Source of the DNA: REEB509 sp044370335
GTDB taxonomy: Bacteria > Pseudomonadota > Alphaproteobacteria > Caulobacterales > Aquidulcibacteraceae
Direction: 5' to 3'
Length of the DNA: 8,016 nucleotides
Assembly (NCBI GenBank): GCA_044370335.1
Contig: JBILVS010000122.1
Location: forward strand, 1-8,016
The notes below the pieces were generated by a model, which saw nothing but the letters and a program-made list of their open reading frames with translations, did no database searches and was not told where the DNA came from. Of this stretch, positions 1-7,073 are shown in pieces (positions within the stretch are counted from its first letter, which is position 1; every line of letters starts with the position of its first letter). The position numbers and the translations under genes were made by a program.

Positions 1-643
1 CATGGAAGACTTGACGTCCGCGAAAATGCAGACGCAGCTCGGCGATCTTGAACGGATCCGCGCCGCCGGCCATCATCTGCTCGGCCTCATCAGCGAAGTG
101 CTTGATCTGTCCAAGATCGAAGCCGGACGGCTCGACATCCATCCCGAGCCCTGCGACGCCGCCGCCATCGCCCGTGAAGCTGTCGAGACTGTCGAAGTCA
201 TGGCCGCCCGTCAGGGATCCGTCTGTGAGCTGATTATTGAAGTGGCGGACACCACGATCGTGAGCGATCCGGGCCGGCTGAAGCAGTGCCTGCTCAACCT
301 GCTCTCCAACGCCGCCAAGTTCACTGAGAAAGGGCGCATCACCCTGACGATGCGACGCGCCTTAATCGGGGAAGCACAGGGCCTTTCGTTTGAGGTGAAA
401 GACACCGGCATCGGCATCAGCCCCGAGAACCTAGCCAAGCTCTTCCAGCCCTTCGTTCAGGTTGACGGCTCCCGCACGCGCCGTGCAGGCGGCGCCGGGA
501 TCGGCCTCGTGATCACCAAGCACTTGGCGCAACTCCTCGGAGGCGACATTGCGGTCACAAGTGAGGTGGACGTCGGATCGGTCTTTACTCTGACCATCCG
601 GAACCTGCACATTGACGACGACGAGGTCTGGATCGCGGCCTAA
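1..643 (+). CDS. Sensor histidine kinase, C-terminal part (cut by left edge)
   Basis: This is the 3' end of a histidine kinase, read in the frame starting at base 2; the gene begins before the window. The visible 213 residues start in the second helix of the HisKA dimerisation domain (LLGLISEVLDLSKIEAG, about 26-42) and continue through a complete HATPase_c domain. The N box is at about 96-108 (NLLSNAAKFT), G1 is DTGIGIS at 134-140, the F box is FQPFVQ at 148-153 and G2 is GGAGIGL at 163-169. The phosphorylated histidine and any input domain lie upstream, out of view. The ATG at base 2 is probably internal, because a kinase starting there would lack the first HisKA helix. The protein ends 13 residues after the ATPase domain, so it has no C-terminal receiver domain. 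Its signal and partner regulator are unknown. The stop overlaps that of the convergent DUF885 gene. Confidence 0.93.
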   Translation, partial: MEDLTSAKMQTQLGDLERIRAAGHHLLGLISEVLDLSKIEAGRLDIHPEPCDAAAIAREAVETVEVMAARQGSVCELIIEVADTTIVSDPGRLKQCLLNLLSNAAKFTEKGRITLTMRRALIGEAQGLSFEVKDTGIGISPENLAKLFQPFVQVDGSRTRRAGGAGIGLVITKHLAQLLGGDIAVTSEVDVGSVFTLTIRNLHIDDDEVWIAA

Positions 644-2472
644 AAGGATCTCCCTTGCTGGGTAATCCAGGCGCGCACAAGGTGCTCGGTCACCGACAAG
701 GGCGTCGACCCGTTGACGAGGACGGTGTCGTGGAAGCCCTTGATGTCAAAACGCGCCCCAAGCGCTGTCTGCGCCTCGGCCCGCAGACGCAGGATCTCTT
801 GTCTCCCGACCATGTAGCCGCAGGCCTGTCCAGGCCACACGCAGTAGCGGTCGATCTCGGTCTCAATCGAAGAGCGCTGGTCGCCGGTCGCCGCCAACAT
901 CGACTGGATCGCCTGCTCTCGGGTCCAGCGCTTGGCGTGCAGCCCCGTGTCCACCACAAGTCGCGAAGCCCGGAAGGCGGCTGACTGCAGATAACCCAGC
1001 CGCCCAAGCCGATCGTCCGCATACATCCCAAGTTCATCAGCCAACTGTTCCGCGTAGAGCGCCCATCCCTCCGCATATGCATTGAAGCCGAGCATCGCAG
1101 TGCGGATGAAGGGCAGCCCTTGCGCCTCTTGCTGGATTGAAATCTGCCAGTGATGGCCAGGCGTCGCCTCATGATAGGTGAGCGTCGGCAGCGTGAACTT
1201 AGGCCACTCCGCGGTGTTGCGGAGATTGATGTAATAAGCCCCCGGTCGTGAGCCGTCCGGCGCGGCAGACTGATAATAGCCCCCCGGCGCCCCCGCCTCA
1301 ATATACGGAGGCACCCGCCGGATTTCCAGCGCAGCCTGGGCCAGCGTCCCACAGACCTCAGGCATGCGCGCTGTGATCGCCGCAGTCTGCGCGTTGAGAT
1401 CAGCAAGCAGCCGAGCCCGACCTTCGTCTGTATTCGGATAAAGCTGGTCGGGCCGCCGGGAGATTGACTGGATGCGCTCGGCAATCGTGCCGGTTGTCAG
1501 ACCCTCCGCCCGCAGAATGGCCTCTATCTCGGCCTGGAGGGAGGCGACAAGATCAACGCCCATCTCATGGATCGCGTCTGGAGAAAGACTAGTCGTGGTC
1601 TGGCTCTTCAGGAAAGCCGCATAGTAAGCCTCTCCATCCGGCAGTTTCCAGGCCCCTGCATCGTCGGTCGCCTGCGGCCGCACCGACTGCAAGGCCTCCA
1701 CCTGGCGACGATAGGCGGGCATGATCTCGTCCCGGACGATTTGCTCCGCCTGCCCCGCAAACCGCCCCTGCTCTGCTTCCGGAACATCGACAGCCGCGGC
1801 GATCCGTCGCGCGATGGACTGCGCCAGAACGACGCCCTGCGGCGGCAGCGCCGCAAAGGCGGAAATCTGCTGGATCGCCCCATCAAGACAGAACCCGGGT
1901 GCGATCACGCCGCGCGCCGCATCCTCGCGGATCATCCTGCTCTCTTGATCGAGCATGCGCGCATAGCCCTGGAGCCGCGTCAGATAGGCCTCCGCCTGCG
2001 CTCGATTGGTGACGGGATGGGCGCTGTCCAGAAAATCCGGAACCCACGTATAGGCGCCTGAAATCTGGTTGACGACATAGGGACCGCCGCCGCTTCCGTA
2101 GTCGAACCGCAAAACGTCCACATCATTCTGCAGGCTGGTCCGCACCACATCGAGGCTCACCGCCTCCTGCCCAGTCAGCCCAGCGTTCGAAAACGGCGCC
2201 AGCGCCGCAAGCCCATCCTGCAGGACCTGCTTTGTCTCGCGCACGCCTGAGCGGGACAGATCGCTCCACCGGTCAAGATAAGGCCCGCCGGCGCGGTCTT
2301 CGCTCGCGGCAAGCCGCGTGGCGAACTCCGGGCTGTCGCGGAGAAGATCCGTCGCCAGACGATCAAGCACCGCATTCAAATCGGGCGCCGACGCCATCGA
2401 CGCACAACCCGCAGCCTGCAACGCAATCGCCGCCGCGGTTCCCGTCATTAAGTCTCGCCGGTTGATCTGCAT
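640..2472 (-). CDS. DUF885 family protein, putative exported zinc metallopeptidase
   Basis: A 610-residue protein matching the DUF885 family (about 550-620 residues), thought to be metallopeptidases from their zinc-binding-like motif. That motif is clear: HEATPGHHW at 434-442, with a probable third ligand in NAYAEGWALYAEQL (E468). Other family blocks are PGAYYINL (about 411-418), RYCVWPGQACGYMVG (about 542-556) and a late histidine in FHDTVLVNGSTPL (H581). The N-terminus carries a twin-arginine motif (NRRDLMTG, 4-11), a short hydrophobic stretch and then AAGC with C23. It should be exported by Tat and may be a lipoprotein, though alanine at -3 makes the lipobox weak; cleavage after ASA (about 27-29) is an alternative. 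I chose ATG 2472 because GGGGAG lies 7 bases upstream and the Tat signal starts there; the frame is open back to 2670, but that part lies largely over the oxidoreductase gene. Substrate unknown. Confidence 0.9.
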   Translation of the reverse strand: MQINRRDLMTGTAAAIALQAAGCASMASAPDLNAVLDRLATDLLRDSPEFATRLAASEDRAGGPYLDRWSDLSRSGVRETKQVLQDGLAALAPFSNAGLTGQEAVSLDVVRTSLQNDVDVLRFDYGSGGGPYVVNQISGAYTWVPDFLDSAHPVTNRAQAEAYLTRLQGYARMLDQESRMIREDAARGVIAPGFCLDGAIQQISAFAALPPQGVVLAQSIARRIAAAVDVPEAEQGRFAGQAEQIVRDEIMPAYRRQVEALQSVRPQATDDAGAWKLPDGEAYYAAFLKSQTTTSLSPDAIHEMGVDLVASLQAEIEAILRAEGLTTGTIAERIQSISRRPDQLYPNTDEGRARLLADLNAQTAAITARMPEVCGTLAQAALEIRRVPPYIEAGAPGGYYQSAAPDGSRPGAYYINLRNTAEWPKFTLPTLTYHEATPGHHWQISIQQEAQGLPFIRTAMLGFNAYAEGWALYAEQLADELGMYADDRLGRLGYLQSAAFRASRLVVDTGLHAKRWTREQAIQSMLAATGDQRSSIETEIDRYCVWPGQACGYMVGRQEILRLRAEAQTALGARFDIKGFHDTVLVNGSTPLSVTEHLVRAWITQQGRSF

Positions 2473-2530
2473 GGCGGAGCTCCCCAGAACATCTTTGCGC
2501 TGAACAGAGTAACCCCCTCCCCCAAAACGG

Positions 2531-3634
2531 CTAGGGTTTTGCGCAGGCCGCCGCGGCCACCACTTCGCCGAGCGCAAAGCTTGAGGTGAGGCCTGGACTG
2601 TCAATGCCGTACAAACAAAACAAGCCCGGCAAGCCGTGTCGGTCCGGCCCATCGATGCGGAAGTCCTCAAACCCCTTGGGCGCGGCGCCGATTTTGGGCC
2701 GCACGCCGGCGTAATCCGGCAGAAGCGTCCGCCGCCGCACTTCCGGCCAGTACCGCGCCGCCCCTTCCGTGAAAGCGGCGACCTTGCCCTCGTCCACCTC
2801 GTAGCGGGGCCTTTCGATCATCTCCACATCCGGTCCAAGCCGCGCCCGCCCATCCGCCATTGGCGTGTAATGCACGCCATGTCCGGACGGATTGGGCGCA
2901 GGGTAGACCAGCCGCGAAAAGGGCATCGGCCCTGTCACGCGAAAATAGTCGCCCTTAGCGTAGCGCACCGTTGGCGTGAGCGCGGGCGCAAGACCCTCAA
3001 TGCCCCGCGCGGCCTCATCGGCCGCAAGGCCCGCCGCATTGATCAGGAGCCCCGCAGTGAAAGCCTCCCGCCCCGCCGTGACCCGCCACCCCGACCCCGT
3101 CCACACCGCCCGCTCAAACGGCGTCGAGCGCGCAAGCGCTCCGCCCGCTGCTTCAATGTCGCCTAAGAGCGCCAACATATAGAGGTGACTGTCGACGAGC
3201 CCGGAGGACGCCGATTCAATCGCGGCTTCACAGGCCAACTCGGGCTCAAGCCGAAGCGCCTCCGTTGCATCGATCAGGCGCAGTCCCTCGACCCCGTTCG
3301 CTTCCCCTCGCGCCATGAGTTGGTGAAGCGCCGCGAGTTCCCCAGGCGCGGTCGCCACGATCAGCTTGCCGATCGCCTCCGCACGAAAACCCCGTTCGGC
3401 CCCATAGGCGTAAAGCGCGCGCTTGCCCTCCACGCAAAGCCGCGCCTTCAGCGAACCAGTCGGGTAGTAAAGCCCTGCGTGGATGACCTCGCTATTCCGG
3501 GAAGACGTCTCTTCCCCGAACCGTGCGTGCCGCTCCAGCACGGCCACGCTGCGTCCCCGCGCCGCCAGCGCCCGCCCGATCGCAAGCCCCACGCAGCCCG
3601 CGCCGATGATCGCAGCGTCAAAATCTGGCGTCAA
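2531..3634 (-). CDS. FAD-dependent oxidoreductase, L-2-hydroxyglutarate dehydrogenase-like (DAO family)
   Basis: A 367-residue flavoprotein of the D-amino-acid oxidase (DAO) superfamily. The FAD-binding Rossmann motif is at the N-terminus (AAIIGAGCVGLAIGRALA, 7-24) and is followed by SSRNSEVIHAGLYYPTGSLKA (44-64), a block typical of the L-2-hydroxyglutarate oxidase/dehydrogenase (LhgO/L2HGDH) branch. Further matches are GLVDSH (145-150), YAKGDYF (225-231), GPDVE (267-271) and a C-terminal flavin-contact region YGIDSPGLTSSFALGE (342-357). Members oxidise 2-hydroxy acids and pass electrons to the quinone pool or oxygen; the exact substrate cannot be read here, so I give no symbol. The likely start is TTG at 3634, which puts the Rossmann strand at residues 5-10 and overlaps the upstream glycosyltransferase stop in TTGA; AGGAG lies 11 bases before it. 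The frame extends to ATG 3724, but those residues lie wholly inside the glycosyltransferase and look unlike the family. Confidence 0.88.
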   Translation of the reverse strand: MTPDFDAAIIGAGCVGLAIGRALAARGRSVAVLERHARFGEETSSRNSEVIHAGLYYPTGSLKARLCVEGKRALYAYGAERGFRAEAIGKLIVATAPGELAALHQLMARGEANGVEGLRLIDATEALRLEPELACEAAIESASSGLVDSHLYMLALLGDIEAAGGALARSTPFERAVWTGSGWRVTAGREAFTAGLLINAAGLAADEAARGIEGLAPALTPTVRYAKGDYFRVTGPMPFSRLVYPAPNPSGHGVHYTPMADGRARLGPDVEMIERPRYEVDEGKVAAFTEGAARYWPEVRRRTLLPDYAGVRPKIGAAPKGFEDFRIDGPDRHGLPGLFCLYGIDSPGLTSSFALGEVVAAAACAKP

Positions 3635-4671
3635 AACCCCACGAACTCCTGTTCCGTCATCCGCCGGGCAAAGACGCCGCCGCCCGCCGACGCCCGCAAA
3701 GTGCGTGTGCGGACGAAGTCCCACGGATAAGTGAACACCGCGTTTGCGTAGTCCCTCGCCGTGAGCGGAACGCCGAGAGCCCGCGCCCGCTCTTCCATCT
3801 GAACCGCCGAAGGTTCAGAGCCCAGAAGCCGAAGCCACAGGGGAAACCGCGCCAGAAACCGCTTCGCCGCCCGCTCCGCCTTCTGCCCCTGCCCTCGTGG
3901 CATCCTGGACCCGTAGCGGAGCGCGGCCTCCAAAAGCCAGAAATGCTGCATCCCATTCCGCTGCCGCGCCAGAAGTTTGCCGAAGGTGTCGTCGTGATGC
4001 CGGGTATAGATCAGCGGCTCCTTGACGAAGGCGACCTTGCCTTCCGCAATCACGCGCAAAACGGCTTCGCAGTCAAACGACGGCATGCCGGGCGTGAAGA
4101 AATCTCCGTGCGCCCACTCCGGCGTCCAGCGAATGAAAAACGCCTGCCAGGCGAAATGAGCGTCTTCCTGACGGCATACACGCTGGATAAAGGACAGCCC
4201 TTCTTCAAGGTCCTCCCCGTCCCGAAGCGACGTCGGAAGCACCCGATCATGCACCACGTCCCAGCCGCTGACGCACGTAATGGCGGGGTCGGTTTCGGCC
4301 TTGGCAACGAACTTCTCAATGGCGTCGCGGCGGATCAGGTCGTCCGCACAGAGCCATTGCACATAGGCTGCCTCCCGCGGCGTCATGCGCAAGGCGGCGT
4401 TCCAGTTCGGCAGCTGTGGCAGCGCGTTCGCGTTCCGCGCCGTCAGCAGCGGCGCCCGGCCGCCTTCGAACGAGCGGATGATGGCGGGCGTTTCATCGGT
4501 GCTGGCGTTATCGAGAACCACGTGGATGAGGTTCGGATAGGTCTGTCTCTGGACGCAAGCCATGGTGGCAGCCAGATACTTCGCCCCATTATAGACCGGA
4601 GTGACCACCGCCACGAGCGGCGCCTTAAAGGCGGGCGACCCCGGCAAGGACATAGGTGCAGCGGCTTCCAT
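3631..4671 (-). CDS. Family 2 glycosyltransferase
   Basis: A 346-residue GT-A fold glycosyltransferase of family GT2. The nucleotide-sugar-binding start is VAVVTPVYNGAKYL (20-33), followed by VVLDNASTDET (51-61) and WLCADDLI (106-113), where ADD stands in for the metal-binding DXD. FDCE at 199-202 and RHHDDTF at 224-230 fall where acceptor and catalytic residues are usually found. I see no transmembrane segment or signal peptide, so it should act in the cytoplasm or at the inner face of the membrane on a lipid-linked or protein acceptor. Donor and acceptor are unknown; surface polysaccharide or glycolipid synthesis is the usual role. There is no clear ribosome site before ATG 4671, and the ATG at 4653 is an alternative that also keeps the whole domain. 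A 109-base gap separates it from the HAD gene, while its stop overlaps the next gene's start. Confidence 0.88.
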   Translation of the reverse strand: MEAAAPMSLPGSPAFKAPLVAVVTPVYNGAKYLAATMACVQRQTYPNLIHVVLDNASTDETPAIIRSFEGGRAPLLTARNANALPQLPNWNAALRMTPREAAYVQWLCADDLIRRDAIEKFVAKAETDPAITCVSGWDVVHDRVLPTSLRDGEDLEEGLSFIQRVCRQEDAHFAWQAFFIRWTPEWAHGDFFTPGMPSFDCEAVLRVIAEGKVAFVKEPLIYTRHHDDTFGKLLARQRNGMQHFWLLEAALRYGSRMPRGQGQKAERAAKRFLARFPLWLRLLGSEPSAVQMEERARALGVPLTARDYANAVFTYPWDFVRTRTLRASAGGGVFARRMTEQEFVGF

Positions 4672-4780
4672 GATCAGCGACCGTCAGAGTTGGCCTCGCC
4701 CCCAATGTCCCTAACCATGGCCCAACACCCTGCACAATCGAAATGTTGCAAGGTCCGCAAAAAGAGCCAAGCGACGCCCA
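4672..4780. other. 109-base spacer between the HAD and glycosyltransferase genes
   Basis: This is the largest gap between the intact minus-strand genes downstream of murC and the likeliest place for a separate promoter for the glycosyltransferase-oxidoreductase-DUF885 group. I looked for a -35/-10 pair and for a hairpin followed by T on the minus strand. There is a five-T run shortly after the HAD stop but no convincing stem before it, and TTGCGG/TTGCAA hexamers have no good -10 partner. Nothing firm can be assigned. Confidence 0.3.
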
Positions 4781-5629
4781 TCATCCCTCTTCCCGCAGAC
4801 CCATGCGTCCGAGAACCCCTTTAACAACCACATCCAAGACGCTGTCGATGGAGTAGTCCGCCGGGGCGACAAAGTTGACCCGATCTTCCTTGATCAGGTC
4901 ATGGATGCGCCCGGTTTCCCGCTGATTGAACCAATGATCGGGATCGAGAACCCCAATTGCACACCCCCCTTGGATCATGACCATTTTCATGGACGGGATG
5001 TCGGTATGCCCGTCGCCGATGAAGATCATGCGGCGGAACGGCAGCGGCCGGCGCTCTTCCGGCATCCACCGATTGATGGCCTCGGTGTCCCAGCTGTTGT
5101 CCACGCCCTTGTTGATCCGGAACAGAAACTGGGTCTTGGTCGTGTAGTTGATCGCCACGCCCGGCCAGATCGCCCGCCCCTGCTCATCGAGCATGAACCG
5201 GCTGGCGAACACCCGGCGGAACTCCGAAAAAATCGAACAGCCCTCGATCATCTCATAGTTGCCCGATGAGATGACGTAGTGCTCCAGGTGCAACCCATAG
5301 CCCGCCGCGAAGGCGTTAATCCGGTCGAACCAGCCCTCAACACCCTGGAAGTAATCAGGTTTTCTCCCGTGATCCCGCAGCATCTGCCCTGTCACGGCCA
5401 CCCCGGCCTCCCGCGCCTTCTCCAGCATCAGGCGCATATAGACGAGGATCTCGTCCGCATCCTCCCGCCGCGCAGTCTGCCGGACCTCCTTCCAAAAGAC
5501 CTCCCGATCCACCCCGATGCTTGGGATGAAGCTGCGCTCCTGCATATTGCCCCGGGCAAGCGTGCCGTCGAAATCATAGACGATGGCCGCGCGCACCGGC
5601 GTCGGGCGCTGAGAAGACGAGTGGCTCAT
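4781..5629 (-). CDS. HAD-superfamily hydrolase, probable phosphatase
   Basis: A 282-residue haloacid dehalogenase (HAD) superfamily protein. Motif I is YDFDGTLARG (18-27), with D19 as the expected nucleophile and D21 as the acid/base. Motif II is in VISSGN (119-124). Motif III would be a lysine in NYTTKTQFL (K165) or K174. Motif IV is IGDGHTDIPSM (204-214), with D206 and D210 as magnesium ligands. About 95 residues between motifs I and II form a C1-type cap that would set specificity. All four motifs are present, so it should be an active Mg-dependent phosphatase in the cytoplasm; no signal peptide or membrane segment is visible. The arrangement recalls phosphoserine phosphatase-like members, but the substrate is not evident. 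It follows murC by 40 bases and is probably cotranscribed with it. The ribosome site is poor: AAGG abuts ATG 5629. Confidence 0.88.
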   Translation of the reverse strand: MSHSSSQRPTPVRAAIVYDFDGTLARGNMQERSFIPSIGVDREVFWKEVRQTARREDADEILVYMRLMLEKAREAGVAVTGQMLRDHGRKPDYFQGVEGWFDRINAFAAGYGLHLEHYVISSGNYEMIEGCSIFSEFRRVFASRFMLDEQGRAIWPGVAINYTTKTQFLFRINKGVDNSWDTEAINRWMPEERRPLPFRRMIFIGDGHTDIPSMKMVMIQGGCAIGVLDPDHWFNQRETGRIHDLIKEDRVNFVAPADYSIDSVLDVVVKGVLGRMGLREEG

Positions 5630-5640
5630 CCTTGGTGATT

Positions 5641-5655
5641 ACCCCGAGTCGGGGT
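5641..5655. repeat. Perfect 15-base palindrome between murC and the HAD gene
   Basis: ACCCCGA-G-TCGGGGT: two exact 7-base arms around one base, filling much of the 40-base gap between the murC stop and the HAD start. In RNA it could fold as a 6-base-pair GC-rich stem with a 3-base loop. No run of T follows on the minus strand, so it is not a standard intrinsic terminator. It may instead be an RNA processing or stability hairpin or a protein-binding site; the sequence alone does not decide. Confidence 0.5.
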
Positions 5656-5669
5656 CCCAGAAGCGCCTT

Positions 5670-7073
5670 CTAGCTGAGCTTTCCCGCCAGCGCCGCGGCA
5701 TGGGCGGTGATGTCGCCGGCCCCCATGCAGACCACGATGTCACCGGGCTGCGCCTCCGCTTTGATCAGCGCCGGCAGGCCCTCCAGCGCTCCCAGATGCA
5801 GCGCCCGTCGATGCCCATGACGCTGGATGCTGGCGGCCAGCGTTTCCGCATTGATCCCCTCGATGAGGGCTTCCCCCGCAGGGTAGACGTCCGCCACCGC
5901 CACCACGTCCGCCTCGTTGAAGCAGGTGGAGAATTCCGTGAACAGGTCCCGCAGCCGCGTGAACCGATGCGGCTGCACGACCGCGATCGTGCGCCCCCGG
6001 CCCACCTCCCGGGCGGCCTTGAGCACCGCGGCGATCTCCACCGGGTGGTGGGCGTAATCGTCCACGATCCGCACCCCGTTCCAGGTCCCGACGGTCGAGA
6101 AGCGCCGCTTCACCCCGCCAAATTGCGCAAGCCCCTTGCGGATGGCGCTGTCGCCGACCCCAAGCTCCCGCGCCACTGCGATCGCGGCGGTGGCGTTCTG
6201 GACATTGTGCCCGCCCACGACCGGCAGAAACAGGTCATGCAGCGTCACCCCCGGCCCCTCGCCCCGCCGCCGGGCGACCACGTCAAACGTGGACCCTTCC
6301 GGGCTCGGCCGGATATTCGTCGCCACCACATCCGCCTGCGGATTGAAGCCATAGGTCACGATCCGCCGGTCGATCACCTTCGCCGCTAGCTTCTGCACTT
6401 CAGGGTGATCCAAGCACAGGACCGCAAACCCATAGAACGGGATATTGGCCACGAAATCCTCGTAGGCCGCGTTCATGGAGTCTGCGTTGCCATAATGGTC
6501 GAGATGCTCAGGGTCCATGTTCGTGACGACGACCGCAGTAGCCCGCAGTCGCGTGAACGTCCCATCACTCTCATCGGCCTCCACCACCATCCAATCGCCT
6601 TCCCCCATGCGGGTGTTGGCGCCATAGGCGTTGATGATGCCGCCATTGATCACGGTGGGGTCGATTCCCCCCGCGTCGAGCAGCGAGGCCACCATCGAGG
6701 TCGTTGTGGTCTTGCCATGCGTGCCCCCGATCGCCACCGACCATTTGAGCCGCATCAGTTCCGCAAGCATCTCTGCCCGTCGGACGATGGGGATGCCCCG
6801 AGCCCGGGCCGCGTCGACTTCCGGATTGCCGCTTTTGATAGCCGAGGAAATCACCACAACCCCCGCCCCAATCGCATGCGCCGGGTCGTGGCCAATGAAA
6901 ATCTTCGCCCCTTGCGCCTTGAGCCGCTCGGTATTGGCGCTGTCCTTCGCGTCCGACCCCGTTACCCGGTACCCAAGGTTCAGCATCACCGAGGCGATGC
7001 CGCTCATCCCGATCCCGCCGATGCCGACGAAATGCACAGGGCCGGTGTCAAATGGAACGGGGCGGATGGCCAT
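5670..7073 (-). CDS. murC: UDP-N-acetylmuramate--L-alanine ligase MurC
   Basis: MurC adds L-alanine to UDP-MurNAc at the cost of ATP, the first peptide step of peptidoglycan precursor synthesis, in the cytoplasm. The 467 residues fit the usual length and all signatures are present: FVGIGGIGMSG (15-25, UDP-substrate Rossmann domain), GGTHGKTTTTSM (116-127, ATP P-loop), EADESDGTF (165-173), NMDPEHLDHY (185-194), GGHNVQNA (287-294), DDYAHHP (338-344), QPHRFTR (367-373) and a C-terminal GAGD (451-454). GIGGIGMSG separates it from the recycling ligase Mpl. I chose ATG 7073, with GGAAG about 9 bases upstream; the in-frame ATG at 7178 would add 35 residues unlike the family. The gene looks intact and functional. 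Its neighbours are not murG, murB, ddl or fts genes, unlike the usual alphaproteobacterial cluster. The 3' end of the upstream DGPF frame overlaps its first 70 bases. Confidence 0.97.
   Translation of the reverse strand: MAIRPVPFDTGPVHFVGIGGIGMSGIASVMLNLGYRVTGSDAKDSANTERLKAQGAKIFIGHDPAHAIGAGVVVISSAIKSGNPEVDAARARGIPIVRRAEMLAELMRLKWSVAIGGTHGKTTTTSMVASLLDAGGIDPTVINGGIINAYGANTRMGEGDWMVVEADESDGTFTRLRATAVVVTNMDPEHLDHYGNADSMNAAYEDFVANIPFYGFAVLCLDHPEVQKLAAKVIDRRIVTYGFNPQADVVATNIRPSPEGSTFDVVARRRGEGPGVTLHDLFLPVVGGHNVQNATAAIAVARELGVGDSAIRKGLAQFGGVKRRFSTVGTWNGVRIVDDYAHHPVEIAAVLKAAREVGRGRTIAVVQPHRFTRLRDLFTEFSTCFNEADVVAVADVYPAGEALIEGINAETLAASIQRHGHRRALHLGALEGLPALIKAEAQPGDIVVCMGAGDITAHAAALAGKLS

Noticed and set aside
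1..643. Complete small histidine kinase starting at the ATG at base 2
   Set aside because: The visible protein begins in mid-HisKA without the phosphorylated histidine, so the gene is cut by the window edge.
2473..2670. 66-residue N-terminal extension of the DUF885 protein from ATG 2670
   Set aside because: The extension lies mostly inside the oxidoreductase gene and would bury the Tat signal; ATG 2472 has a good ribosome site (GGGGAG).
3943..4824. Plus-strand open frame (293 codons) opposite the glycosyltransferase
   Set aside because: It is antisense to a gene with all GT2 motifs and has low-complexity basic composition with no recognisable domain.
5700..6389. Plus-strand open frame (229 codons) opposite the 3' half of murC
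   Set aside because: It is a shadow of intact murC; its translation is rich in R, P, H and D with no domain.
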